From Dermanyssus gallinae (lineage: Eukaryota; Arthropoda; Arachnida; Mesostigmata; Dermanyssidae), in the NCBI GenBank assembly GCA_003439945.1, contig QVRM01001219.1, positions 133,501 to 197,500 of the forward strand: DNA of 64,000 nucleotides. The letters run 5' to 3'. Position 1 is the first letter of the stretch. The number at the start of each line of letters is the position of its first letter. The notes under the pieces were generated by a model. The model did no database searches. It was not told the origin of the DNA and saw only the letters and a list, made by a program, of their open reading frames with translations. Below, piece after piece: positions 32,960 through 44,828 of the stretch. The translations under genes were made by a program, and so were the position numbers.

Positions 32960-33910
32960 TTGTTTTTCTGGAAGGTTTTGGGAATGCATGATGCACATGC
33001 GCCACTAGCAGCCTGCGTGACTAGTGTGAGACTCGCAAACCCACTAAACCCGGATTCCTCCCCACTCCCCCAGCGGCATACGAACTTCCTCGAGTAAAGC
33101 CCATAATTTTGTCCATTTTAGTTGTCTTTATTATTTCAACTGATTATCCGCGCACCATTTTGTTATTGTGTCTGGGTAAAAGTAAAGGTGCTCTCGTGAC
33201 TTTGCGAGTATAACCGGATCGTCTGCGTAAAGCGCTTCTTCTACTTTTATCTTGCAAGCACCCGCCCCCCCCCCGTTTGTCAGTAGTCCTATTCTAATAG
33301 TTATTGCCCAGCTTGTCTTGCCGACGATAAGGATATGTTTGTTTGTAATCGAACATACCATGCACGATAGTCGAATGCACACCATACATTCCCCTATGTC
33401 CTGGATGATATCTGGGACTTCCCTCTCATGCTGACTATACATATATGCATATCAAATAGTGACTTTTATCGTTCCAGTACTATTGTTTTTTTTTGCCAGA
33501 GCGCTTTTTGCCAGAGCGCTTTTTGCCATATCCCTTAAAATAGGATCCGGTGTATCCAGAGCAGTAAGCACGAAGTCGAAGTTCTTTGACAGCTCGAGAT
33601 AGGGTCTTCGCTTTTCCGAATCATCTGCGTGTTCTGCGACCCATCCACAATCGACGGAGCTATGATGACGAAGACGGGATAACGCCGTCGTGAACGAAAC
33701 AGTTACATTTCAGACAGGGTTTTTTCTGTGTGACCATGGATGTGTAGTAACCCTTCCAGGGTTCGAGTGTGTATGGTTTCTCTGCTCTTCCCACTATTCC
33801 ATTGAGCTTCGCTTGTCCTGCCGTGAGCCTGCCGAGAATTTTAGAACAGTTCAACGGGTGTAGGCCGTCAGAGTGGACCAGTTTACCACACGACGTACAT
33901 GAAAACTGTT
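32960..33910 (-). mobile_element. Relics of non-LTR reverse-transcriptase element(s)
   Basis: On the - strand, 33900-33480 encodes CTSCGKLVHSDGLHPLNC and, in another frame, CGWVAEHADDSEKRRPYLEL. Both match the domain found at 46900-46300 (CRACGTTVTEDGRHPLSC and AGWVAERADNGEKRKYQEL). A separate - strand frame at 33442-33131 carries the RT core EEALYADDPVILAKSREHLY. The RT core lies downstream of the Cys/His domain, the reverse of the usual order, so two fragments or a rearrangement are likely. The interval 32960-33075 is homologous to 43952-44060 and 49945-50035. Confidence 0.75.
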
Positions 33911-34789
33911 CACAGACGGGGGCCCCTCACCTAATAGCTAACACCATACGGAAAGGGTTAGAATCCAGCATAATGACAAAGCGACGCAGGAGGGCAGGGC
34001 TTGAAGCCATCCTCCACTAAAGTATTGCTGAACCCCTAAAAACCGGCACGTTCTCCTATTGACGTAAGGAATCAAAGATAAGCCTTGTCGATTTTCCTTT
34101 TCATAGACTCCGTTGATCTAATAATGCAGCATTTATTATTAGCAGCTGGTTATTAGTGTTACTTTTGCTAGAATTTTTATTTACGTGTTAGATCAATATA
34201 ATTAAGTGAAGTGTGAACGTTTATCCTCGTTATTCCGTTCTCTCCTCCCGCTACTCTTAGCCCATTATTGTATTATTTTGCTTATTTGTTATCACAATAT
34301 TAATTTGTATATCACTAATATTTGAATAATAGTACATGCACCCGCTTTTTTTTCGACTCGCCCGAGTGAATTTGATGCCGCACTTAGAAACGTGCAGACT
34401 GCAGACATAGGTCACCAGCAATTGTCTATCGTTTTTTTTATTTTATTATTATTATATGGGAGGTCTGTGATCTGGGAATTTTTTTATGAACATGTGTGAT
34501 ATTACGGCTATTATTGTTGTTGTTGTTGCTGCTGCTGTTGTAACTGTTATTATTTTGTGTTTTCAAAGGCTGACCCGACAAACAACAATGCTGGCATCTT
34601 CGAATCTCGATCGTCTCGGTCAAGAGGTCGATTCCTGGCCATAATATCGTTATACTTCATCATATCCTGCAGTATGCCTGCTAGGCTGCAGCAGCTGCCG
34701 TTATCATGACATACAACAACAACAACTACCAATGAGTAATATCACAGGCCAGCAAGTTGTTTGCAAGTTAGTGTAAATGATTAGATATC

Positions 34790-34875
34790 TCAACATGTCC
34801 GGCCCTCGGTGTCTTGAAGATACGCCTCAGGATGAATTTCAAGCCAGTAGGGGACGGAGGATGGTCTAGAATAAA
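34790..34875 (+). mobile_element. SINE 3'-part fragment (+ strand)
   Basis: About 80 bases beginning near TGTCCGGCCCTCGGTGTCTT and ending GGATGGTCTAGAATAAAAA match the 3' part of the SINE at 4675-5016 in the same orientation. Confidence 0.6.
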
Positions 34876-35635
34876 AACCACCTTATTCTTAATTTGTTTT
34901 TTATTTCTAGTATAAATTATGACAACAACAACAACAACAACTGTGACAACAGGACTAGCATCAACAACAACAACAATAACAACAACAACAACAACAATAA
35001 TAACCGCAACGACAACAACAACCTCTGCTGATTAAAGACAACGACAGACCGCCGGACAGCGGTGCCACACGCCGCCGCGTCGTTGGAATGTACCGCACGC
35101 CGAACGCGTATACGTCGACCGTCGTTCTCCTAATAACAAAACATACGAATAAACAAACAAACAAACAAGCGAACGCGCAGCGCCTTTCTTAACGGCGCAC
35201 CCACAGCGGCGGCACGGAAGCTGCAACGACAACAACAACAACAAGAGCAGACGAAAAAGCAAGCAGCAGCGGGCCAATAGCGGACTCATCAGGAGGAGAA
35301 TCATCACCAGGGTCATACAGACCACCGAGACAGCTGAGAAACGCAACAACAACAACAACAATAACAACAACACAAAACGCTTGTATGGAATTGTTGTAAT
35401 AAAAACACGGTGGTCACAATAACAACAAGCAACAACAAACAACATCGACAACAACAATAACAATCGTGCACTGTGTGTATATGGCTGGCGGTCGGAGGTG
35501 ACGATTAGGCCAACACGGCGAATAGGAGTCGAACTTGAAACCGGTGGCGAAACTAGTCCCAGCCCACGGCACCACTCTCCCTGCAGAAAAAGAAGCAGAA
35601 GAAGAAGAAGGCTGCTGCTGCGGTTCGTCTCAGAA

Positions 35636-37468
35636 ATGGCAGCTGCTCGGACGTTAAAACTCGCCGCGCCTCTGCGCGAGCTCCGACTGCACCTTTGTCA
35701 GACTGGAAGAGACTCACAGGGAGTCAGGTGGGTCCCATACCTCTTGTCACTCGACATATAAATATATGTATATATATATATATATATACGTTATATCTGT
35801 CGTTAGGTTTTTGCATATACAATGCAGGACCAATAAGGGAATTATATATATGTATATATATATATATATATGCGCATTTGTTGTTAACTCAAAGGACCTT
35901 CAAACCGGTTGGTTGCGGTCGGCCACAAAAAGAACCAAGCATATCTCGCTTGTACGTCACATCCGCCCAACAACCCACTTTGACCGGTTTAGGTCGCTGA
36001 TATTATGCGGTACTCAGAGACCGTTCTTATGAACAGGAGTGTGCTCGTTGAAAGCAACTATTCAAGTGTAGCCGAGATTCCCACATTGACTACGCCAATA
36101 TTTGCGCTAACAGACATTATCATGCACCAACGTTCCGACATGCGAACCATACACTCAGTGCACTGGTCTGTGATCAAACCAATATAGTGCACTTTTTCAA
36201 GGTCGCAATATATACATATATATATATATATGAAACACCTTTGTTAGCCAATAAAGTAAAGATAGCTGTAGGGTCTAGTGAACCGGTGTATTGCCACATA
36301 AGGAGGTCGGGTAAAATCATATGCAAATTGGACACATTTATTATTTTAATCACTTTATCATTTTATCGTTGTTTATGGAGCACGTCCAGTGAAGGCTCTT
36401 CAGAGCATTTCTGACACACATTTAAGGTAGTATAGGTGTATTTTTTAAAGAACTCTCATACGAAAAAGCATGCAGTTGCTTGGTAACCATAAGTGTTTTT
36501 TGTAGAGTCTAATGTATACGCCAGGATCTTTTATGACAATGCACCTAAAATAGTAGTAATCCAAATTAACAGCAAATCCGGCAGGCACACCAAAACCCCT
36601 TATGACGATGCTCTCGTGGAAGGTTTCAGCTAGTTTAACTGCGGCTCATAACGACACGAAGGAAAGAGTGGACGGCGGTAGCTTTTTTGCATCCGAAATG
36701 GCAATTCCGCTCTGACACTATGATAAGGTATAAAAAAAATCAGTTCGGGGGACCATTGGAGACAACGGTCGTGACCTGTGCAACAATTATGGACTCCATT
36801 AAGTAGGTCCAGGGGCAATTAATTCAAATCTCTGAGGATAATAAATAGTCACTTTTAGGCGTACTTTTTCGCTAATCGGTAAGTGAACTTATGCGGCAAA
36901 GATTACCTCGAAGTTTCAATGCTCAAAAACGTGTTCAAATGTACATGTTTCTAGTGCATTAACCTGTGACCTTGATATGTGTGTTTTGCAGGGATTTTGT
37001 CGAAAAATTCTATGTTCCTCTCAAAGAGAACAATCCCAAATTTCCAATTCTGATTCGCGAGTGCAGTGGGATTCAACCAAAGGTCTATGCTCGATACGGT
37101 AAGTCCTTTAAGGTGCTAAACCTATTTGTAAAACTTAGGCGATTGACTCATTATGTTTCTCAATATTTGCACGATGTGAGTTAAACTTCCTGTAAACAAA
37201 GTTACATAGTAAATAATTAGCAAGGCGGCTTAGTGGCGAATTTCATTTGTGAGTTTAAATTCGTGATGAGTTATTGGGCATATATACTATGCAAACATCA
37301 AAATGATTTACAAATTTAGCGGCATTTCTTTTCTTACTGTGTATGTATTTTTCTGTTGATTTTTATATGACACTTACAGGGGCTGGCCGGGAAAACCATA
37401 TGAGCCTTTCAGGACTAACCGCTGACCAAGTCATGGGAGCCATCGAGAAGCTTGCCACGAAAGGCTAG
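35636..37468 (+). CDS. NDUFA2: NADH dehydrogenase [ubiquinone] 1 alpha subcomplex subunit 2, three exons
   Basis: NDUFA2 (B8) is a nuclear-encoded accessory subunit of mitochondrial complex I with a thioredoxin-like fold. Exons 35636-35727, 36992-37098 and 37380-37468 join in phases 2 and 1 to a 95-residue protein (human 99). Exon 1 encodes [20 protein letters not shown] then [10 protein letters not shown]. Exon 2 encodes [20 protein letters not shown] then [15 protein letters not shown]. Exon 3 encodes [20 protein letters not shown] and on to TAG at 37466. The two conserved cysteines (C21 and C55 here) occupy the positions of the pair that can form a disulphide in the human subunit. The full-length match and intact frame support a functional gene. 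Intron 1 is 1,264 bases and intron 2 is 281 bases. Confidence 0.96.
35728..36991 (+). other. NDUFA2: NDUFA2 intron 1
   Basis: The intron begins gtgggt and ends gtgttttgcag. It contains (TA)n tracts near 35764-35788, 35846-35872 and 36209-36232. No other coding signal was recognised. Confidence 0.7.
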
Positions 37469-37598
37469 ACACGTTTCTTCAGCCTTAGACTGTATTTATA
37501 CATAGAACATGAGGGGTAGGAGAAAGCAGAAGAAAGCAATATACATAAAATGAGCACATGCTCGTTTTGGAGGCGTTATCTAAACGAAATCTAGTAAA

Positions 37599-37604
37599 AA
37601 TAAA
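37599..37604 (+). terminator. Polyadenylation signal AATAAA for NDUFA2
   Basis: AATAAA lies about 130 bases after the NDUFA2 stop codon, in transcript orientation, which is a typical distance for a short 3' UTR. Confidence 0.65.
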
Positions 37605-39790
37605 GTTTTAGGACCGTTGTTTGGTTTGCCATATACCAATGAAGGACTATTTAATCACATATATGTATATATAGCTTTTTTGAACACATCTTAGTACATT
37701 GCCATTGCTTAGCACGTGTGCCTCACCTTAGTGATGCGTATTTTTGGAGCGTTTCTGTCTACTATTCTATTCAGTTTTCCATTATAGGCTATATCAATAG
37801 AAGCTGCAATCGCTGTTGCGACATATGTTATTGATTTGCACTGACGAAGATCTTTGTCGGCTCTTAGGCGTATCAAAATCGCGTACATCGTAGAGTTTAT
37901 GGAGTTCAATGCTTCTGAAGATCGAGGAAACCTTCCGTCCTGCTCAATATTTAATGAAATTTTAACTAATTTACCCAACCTGGGTGTTAATAATAATAAT
38001 ATTTAATGAAATGCGTGTGGTTTTTATATGCCTACTCTGGCATCCGGCTGGTTGCCGGGTCGTAGTTCGCATAGTGTAGATGCCTATGTCCATTTCCAGT
38101 AGTTTCGTTGTCTATTTCATAGTGTGGTCCTCAGGCGTCCTCGTCCTATGTAAGCCACACCGTAGTTTCTGCGTTACTAAAGTCCTTCATCGAAGATATA
38201 AATTATTATATTCCTAAAAAATAGCAAACCCCAAAATTTGACTCATAAAGAGCAATCTAATTCTATCCAGTAGCTATATGCCTACGAGTGCAGCAATACA
38301 CAAACGGTTTGTATGCTGATGAGCTTCTCTTGAAGAATATAGATAGGGGAGCCTATGGAGCCTCAAACGGTTGCACGGAGAATATTACAGGAATTATACA
38401 TGAACTTTCAACATTGAGCTGAACAAGTAGAGCAACAATGAGGCCAAGCCTCGACGAAAATAAAGGTCTGGTTAGCACTAGTGCTCAGTTGTTGTTGCTC
38501 AGAGATTCCAGTGCTAACCATGCATTTCTTAGCATAGAAGGCAAAATAAGAGTAAACTGCTTTGTACACCTTCTGCTACCCGGCGATAGTTTAGTTTAGC
38601 AGTAAAGCTCTACTGTTCAGTTTACTATTTATTTCTTTCCGGAGTCGGCTGTTATTGAAGGTATCACTTCGTGCGAGTGCACCGAAAACGATTACGCTAC
38701 ATTATTCGGCCAAATGTGCCGATAAAAAGCACGACGCATTACCATTATGAGACCAATTATACCATACTGGCGTCTTCGACTTAAACGGGAGACTGAAGCA
38801 TCTACGTAGCTATGGCAAAGTTTCTTTGGCAAAACTTGCTGATTTAACCTAACGAACCCCGACGTGTAAACTCGCCTCTATAGTTCAGCTTGTACTCCGC
38901 CAATGTATGTACTGCTCATTGTCTGCACGATACATTAAACGAAATAGAGCAAATGGTCAGATGAGTACAGGATCGATTTTCGCGACGCACGCCCTTAAAA
39001 TGTTCTTTTAGCACAACGCCGATATTCTTCACCCTATCGACTCGACGTTTTATCAATGTAACGATAACGTATGACAACAACTTTAAAGGTATGATTTACT
39101 TATTCAGTTTATAATATCCAACTAAACTATCTAAGAAGCCAGTGAAAATCCGAACTACTTGCTTGCAAGAAACGCACGTGATTTTTAAGAGGATGTGATA
39201 CCAATTATAATTGACAAGGATGAAAAGGAAGTTCACGTGTGCATAGGCTAGGTAGTAATTGTATTAGTTTAGTTTGTAGGAATACAAATAAAATTAATAT
39301 TATTTGCATAGTAGCGTAAGAAAACAATGTTCTACACCCACAGGAACGTATCAGAATCGAGCCGATTAGTATTGTTGGCTACATTTTACTGCACTGAGAG
39401 ACATCATCAAACTTTGACCTTGGTACGAGCCACGAGTTTAACCAAGTTGTAGGCCCAAAAGCTTTCTAAAGCTTGCTTAATCGTTAGCCAGTGTCAAAAC
39501 TAAGAAAATAGTTGCGGCCCAGCGCAATAAATATCAGTGTTCCCCGACCAAAAGGTTAAGTCAACATCGTTCATAGTTGTGCTTTATATTATAGACAACC
39601 GCTTTTGTTTATTATCAATCGACATCGTCTTTGTCCTATTTACATGGCAACAAAATGTCGCATCTAGTGAGCTATTGGTACTACCAACCATACTCCTATT
39701 ATTTGTTCCGGCGGCCAATATTACATGAAAATATAGGCTTCCCGTGTATCACATGTTGAATTAGCACACACATTAGTGTCTAAAACCGTT
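37605..39790. other. Convergent intergenic region between NDUFA2 and the GCP5 gene
   Basis: About 2.2 kb of AT-rich DNA with no supported gene. It should hold the 3' UTR of the - strand gene; an AATAAA on the - strand lies at 39608-39613, some 200 bases beyond that gene's stop. The small - strand frame at 37709-37978 has no recognisable similarity. Confidence 0.5.
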
Positions 39791-39814
39791 CGTTGTTACA
39801 ACTTGAGGTACGCT

Positions 39815-42035
39815 TTAGGCGTGCACGAGACGAGCCGCCAGAACGGGTAAGGACTCGCACACGCTCTTGGCGAGATAGTCCACATATGGCATGAACTTCT
39901 TCTCCATGAGGTCGAGACGCCGCTCGCGAGCGAACCGCAGTGCCGTCTGTGAGATGTCGTCTAACGTGTTCCGCACAGCCTTGGGCGACATAAGTGTTCG
40001 AACCTTCGTCTGCTCGAACCACGTCGTGTGGCGGCGTGAAATCTCCTCGATTTCTGTGCCCGACGCGAGGTCCGATGTGGCAATGCACTCCTGAGCCGTC
40101 AGCGTGATGTACTGGTTCAGCAGATCCATGACGCACAGTATCTTGAAGCGAGCTATCCGCACGTCCGGCGGGATGTCGGTGAGGTCCATATGGACGAGAG
40201 CGTGCGTCGCCTCCTTGACCCGCATGATGTACGTTCGCACCTTGGCGTAGTTGTTGTCCGACGAGAAGATGGTCAGCGGCCACGGAAACAGGTCGAGTAT
40301 GACGAGCGGCTCGATGCTCTTCACGCGCCATTCGGGGCCGACCACGTCTTCGAGCAGGCTGTCGATGGCGCCCGGCTCGCGCGGACACCGCCCGTCGAAC
40401 ACCATCTCGGTCAGCCTGTGCATCTCGACGCTGACCACGAACGAGTGCGACTGAAACCGCCGCAGAACGCTGAAGATGTCGTACTCGCTGCGGAGCTTGT
40501 CGACGAGCGTCGTGTTGACGAGCTTGCACAGCGGCAGAATCGCAGGCCTTGGCGGCGCAGTGCACCGGAATGCCGAGCGCCGTGCGCTCGAGAAGCGCCG
40601 TCACCCGGCCGACAATGTCGGCGATCTCGCGGTTCGCCTCGGAACCGTCGATCGTGGCGGTGACGAGCGGCCTGCCGGTGTGCTCCTTGTAGTAGACGGC
40701 GCACTGCGCCGACATCTTCACGCGGTCGAGGTACGACTGCAGGAACATCTTCTCGGGAATGGGCCCCCGAACAATGACGTCGCCCTGCGGACTCCGATCG
40801 AACAGCAGCTCGTCGTGAAACTCGCCCTTGATCAGCAGGTCGCGTATCTGCTGCAGCATCGGCTTGGCCGCTTTGACGAAGAAGCTCTCGTTGCCGAAGA
40901 TGCGACAGCACGTTGACGGCTTCGAGCCACGGCTCCGGCTGGGGCGTCACCGTTTCGCAGATGTGGCACAGCTTGAGCGGCCGTTCGACGAGCCCCTGGA
41001 AGTGGTGCAGCAGCTTCAGCATGGTGAGGTCGGGCAGCCGCTCGATCTTGGCCATATCGCGCCGAATCTCGTCGAGCTCTTCGGCGATTGCGCCGGCGAA
41101 CGCCTGAAACGTCAGACTGCGGCCTATCAGAGGCATCGCGAGCCACTTTCGTAGGTAGGCGACACGTTGGTGAAACTTGTTCACCGAAGCTGACACTTGA
41201 CTCGGGTCCTGTGGCGTCATCGGCGAGCCCCTTGATACGCTGAAACGCAGCGCGCACTTTGGTGTCCTGAATATTAAAGAAATGCACCAACGGTCTCTCG
41301 CCGACGTCGACAAAGTGCTGCTCCGATGGTGGTAAGAAATAGCACTCGTTCGGAGTGACACTATCGACCTGATCGAGATCACCAAGCTCGACCGAGTCTG
41401 CCGAACTCCACTGAGTCGGAATCGCCTAGAGCGCCGGGCACTCCTTGCTCGAGAACGATGTCAGTCCTGCGTCTCAATCTGCTGAATCAGCGCCTCAAAA
41501 GGAGGCATCTTCTTACGACGTTCAACGTGTTGGAACTCCAATGGACTAGGTGAAAGCTCGAGCAGAAATTGCAGCGTGTCGGCCAGCCAGGGTGGATGTG
41601 AGTCCACCATTTCCAGGATTTCCTCGGCGACCTCCTGGAGGTGACTGACACGCTCATGATGTGAGTGATCTCTGCAGATGGAAATCTGTTCCCAAAGTCG
41701 AGCTTCGAGCTCGCTCTTCAAGGGACGGACACTTCGTGAATTGTTCAGAAGTCGTCGAGCTCTCGTTAGGTACTTTTGCAATCGAGGCCCCTCGGAACCT
41801 GTCATATGGACGATCAGAGCTGTGAGCTGCTGATCGAGGAAAGCTGAACCCATCCTGATGTGGACTCTGGGCTTTCCAATTTCTTGTTGTGACGTTATTC
41901 CGACTCGCCGCGCGCGTAAAGCTGGCAGAGCCTCAGCGCGCAATAGAGGCTCGGTGTACCCGGTACTGAGACATCCGAGTTGGAAAAACCGCGGCACCCA
42001 CCGGCCACTTTGCATTCGAATTTCGAATGTTTTCA
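39815..42035 (-). CDS. TUBGCP5: Gamma-tubulin complex component 5 homologue, frame interrupted, 5' end unresolved
   Basis: GCP5 is a gamma-tubulin ring complex subunit that helps nucleate microtubules. Read on the - strand, segments align in order with human TUBGCP5: LQFLLELSPSPLEFQHVER; VHFFNIQDTKVRAAFQRIKG; FHQRVAYLRKWLAMPLIGR; TFQAFAGAIAEELDEIRRDM; LLIKGEFHDELLFDRSPQGD (human DFHEKFAGGDVCVD); PLVILDLFPWPLTIFSS (human LTLSYKVPWPVDIVIS); and the end YLAKSVCESLPVLAARLVHA. A 119-base intron (41516-41398, donor CGTC|gtaaga, acceptor ttcggcag) restores one phase change. Three further single-base frame breaks near 41200, 40900 and 40545 have no plausible intron. The exon starts after an acceptor (tttattcgacgcag) at 42036, so upstream exons with the true start are expected but were not found. 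The 40.0-41.2 kb part is strikingly GC-rich. It may be a real gene with sequence errors or a recent pseudogene. Confidence 0.8.
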
Positions 42036-42112
42036 CTGCGTCGAATAAACAAAGAAAGTGGCAGCGCGCGTAAATTCAAAAAGTGACCCTGAGTGTACTA
42101 ACTCTAAATAAG

Positions 42113-42154
42113 CATATATATATATACATATATATCTATATATATATATACATA

Positions 42155-42233
<79 letters not shown>
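42113..42233. repeat. Long (TA)n microsatellite with CATA interruptions
   Basis: About 120 bases of TATA broken at intervals by CATATCTATA. It is one of the longest simple repeats in the window. Confidence 0.95.
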
Positions 42234-42236
<3 letters not shown>

Positions 42237-42254
42237 ATGTGTGTTGCAAAGAAT

Positions 42255-42475
42255 TTTTTTTCTTGAAAATTATCTTCATTACAACGTTTGTTCTACCTTG
42301 AGCAACGTAGAATGCATTGCAATAGATGCAAATATTTCTTCCAAACGCGCAGATATGATTGGTTTGTCAATAGGATGCCAGGGACTCTTGCAGTTTCAGA
42401 TTTAGTTTGTTGGGCGGATAATGAAACACCCTGTATATATATATATATATATATAGATATAAATATGTATATATA

Positions 42476-42516
<41 letters not shown>
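42255..42516 (+). repeat. Dispersed repeat ending in an ACACCCTGTATA motif plus (TA)n
   Basis: The stretch 42255-42400 is similar to 60878-61010: both contain AACGTTTGTTCT or AACATTTGTTCT, then GCAGATATGATTGGTTTG or a variant, then a conserved AATAGGATG/CGATAGGATG segment. This copy ends GAAACACCCTGTATATATA and runs into a (TA)n tract (42433-42516). The ACACCCTGTATA end suggests a mobile element terminus from which the microsatellite grew. The class is not determined. Confidence 0.55.
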
Positions 42517-43194
42517 TATAGTCCTGGTATACGTGCACTGCACTATGGGGCCCACTTGCTTTTTCTACAAGCTGATGAAGCTGTTGAGTTTGCATGATTT
42601 TCTTTTCTCTTCTCGTTTTCTCGGGGATCGTACTGGCGCCAGCCCTGCAGGAAGGGGACATTAAGCGCCGCCTACGGCGACAACGATCAGCAAAGATCAC
42701 AGCACGCAGCAAATTCGAACATGACAGGTACAGTTTCGAACAAGTGTTCGAAATCTCTCTATCTCTCTCTCTCTCTCTGCGTGTCTCTCTGCGTGTCTCT
42801 TTCTCTATGGCTTTCTTTTTCGAATTTGTGCTTTCATAACGTCGCCGCATTGCGTATTCCGCCTGTTGGATAGAGGACAGAAACTGACGGGCGGCATTTA
42901 GAGGTTAGTGGATTCTGTCGCGGCTACTCTCTTCGCTGAGTTCTTTGAGTGCTCATTGTGCCTGCTGTATATGTGTGTTCCGCCGGAAGATCTGTATTCA
43001 TGGATTTCGTTTTTTTGGAGGCGTTGAGACTAAGGGCGTAATGCTAGTAGCATGCGCGCGGTTCTGCACTAGTAGTGTCTATCGCTCGACTAAGCAATGC
43101 CGTACTGAAATGATATAGTGATGCGAAGCGATTATTTATACAACTCTTAATTATTCTATTATATATTCTTAGTTTCTTGTTTATGCCACAACTT

Positions 43195-43195
<1 letters not shown>

Positions 43196-43226
<31 letters not shown>
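43196..43226. repeat. (TA)n microsatellite
   Basis: An AT tract of about 30 bases, roughly 450 bases upstream of the BRF2 start codon. Confidence 0.95.
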
Positions 43227-43228
<2 letters not shown>

Positions 43229-43672
43229 GTACATGTTTCATAGTTATGGTTTGATCAGAAGCAAGTACGATGAAATTCGATGTACTTTTGAGCTGTTGCA
43301 TTTTTCTTCATTGGAGTTTTGATTTCGATAAATTGCCGTTTTTGGGCGTTATACAATTTTGATGTGGTACACTTATGTCATCTAATCGTATATTTCCTGT
43401 CTGAAGAAGAATGCTATTTGGAAGACGTAGAGGCTATGTATGTGATGCTGCGATAATAACGGTATAGTATTGGTTATATCGTGCACACATGAGTTAGTGC
43501 ATATCACATATTCATTGAAGTGAACTGGTTTGCCTCGGGCTATTTCAATTGATCATCTCAATAGATATATTCGATCATATCGGGTCATAACAGACCGCCA
43601 TAACCGCACAATATAAGTTTCGCAGAAAATTGCGCTTCGCGTTTCAGATACGCAGCTCTCAGCACCGCCGCA

Positions 43673-43768
43673 ATGGGAGAGTTGTGTAAGTCCTGCGGTG
43701 AGAAGGGACTTCTTTACAATGACGAGCAACGCTGCGAGATCTGCTGCTACTGCGGCGCTGTTGGAGAG
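43673..43768 (+). CDS. BRF2: BRF2 exon 1, zinc ribbon
   Basis: The 32 codons from MGELCKSCGEKGLLYNDEQ end CGAVGE at the donor GAG|gtgcgt. Four cysteines in CxxC...CxxCG spacing (C5, C8, C24, C27) form the TFIIB-type zinc ribbon that contacts the polymerase. A further cysteine pair (C21, C25) sits nearby. Confidence 0.85.
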
Positions 43769-43833
43769 GTGCGTACCGAAATACCAAATCCGCTGCAGCA
43801 TTCCTTTATGCTTCTTTATATTTAACAAAAGCC

Positions 43834-43884
<51 letters not shown>

Positions 43885-44784
43885 TATGTGCATATTATGT
43901 TAATGTAGGTGTTTTGGTGTCCGTAATACTACTATACTGCAGGCTTGTAGGACCTTTTTTCTGGAAGGTTTCGGGAATGCAGAATGCACTTGCGTCACTA
44001 GCAGCCGGCGTGACTAGTGTGGGGCTCACAAACCCACTAGATCTGAGTTCTTTCTCACTCGCCCAGGCTCGGCAATATTTGGCATCTCTTCGAAGCCATG
44101 GGAGAGGCTTCGCTTTACATGCACGTCCGAGACAGGCCCCTTAGAGATGGGGTCTGCCTGAGTGAACTTTATATGTTTGGTCACCTTGTCCGGCCATTCC
44201 TGTTTCAATACCCCCTACCTGTATCCCAAGTGTTACTGCTTCCTCGATTTGCTCTTCAATTTGCGCTACCACTCTGTCCTCTTTCGTGGTTCGACATCGG
44301 GAACACAGCACTTCTCGTTCGGTCCTGGATTTCCTTGTCCCACTTTCACATTCGGTGGTATGCTGCTCTATTTTATTTGTTTTGAGTTTGTTTAAGTTTT
44401 TTTGTAGTTTTGTCTCCCTTGTATTGAGGCGCCCGATTTCTTCGTCGAGGTCTTCGATGGTGCATTTGTCCTCTAACTTTGAGTCCCGCGTGACTCTTCC
44501 TCTATTCTTTTTTGACGCTACTATTTAGTAGCTTAGGGTGTTTTTTGTTTCCTTCTTTAATCTGTTTTTTTCGTGAGAGGATGTGCTTTACACAGTTTCA
44601 CCATTCGATTTTGAAACAGGAGCTTGGGCTTGTAGGACCTGCCAGACAAGAATAGCATGCAATAAGGTTATTTTGCTAATAGAGCAGAATTTGCTGTATA
44701 ATCTTTGTTTTTAGTCTTAATGTTAGAGGGCCTACAATGGTCAGATGTATTGTCAAATGTACAGTAATCTGCGTACAGTTCGAG

Positions 44785-44828
<44 letters not shown>

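Larger units (their letters stand above)
32219..35635. other. Region between the LTR element and NDUFA2
   Basis: The region holds retroelement relics on the - strand (32960-33910), a SINE 3' fragment (about 34790-34875) and CAA/CAG and ATT/GTT triplet runs at 34512-34550 and 34918-35460. The CAA-rich stretch just upstream of 35636 may include the NDUFA2 promoter and 5' UTR. No independent gene is supported. Confidence 0.5.
42036..43672. other. Divergent region between the GCP5 homologue and BRF2
   Basis: The region contains long (TA)n tracts (42113-42233, 42433-42516 and 43196-43226), a repeat at 42255-42432 shared with 60878-61020, and a TC-rich run at about 42755-42810. It should hold the BRF2 promoter and any missing 5' exons of the GCP5 gene. 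No promoter element was identified. Confidence 0.5.
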
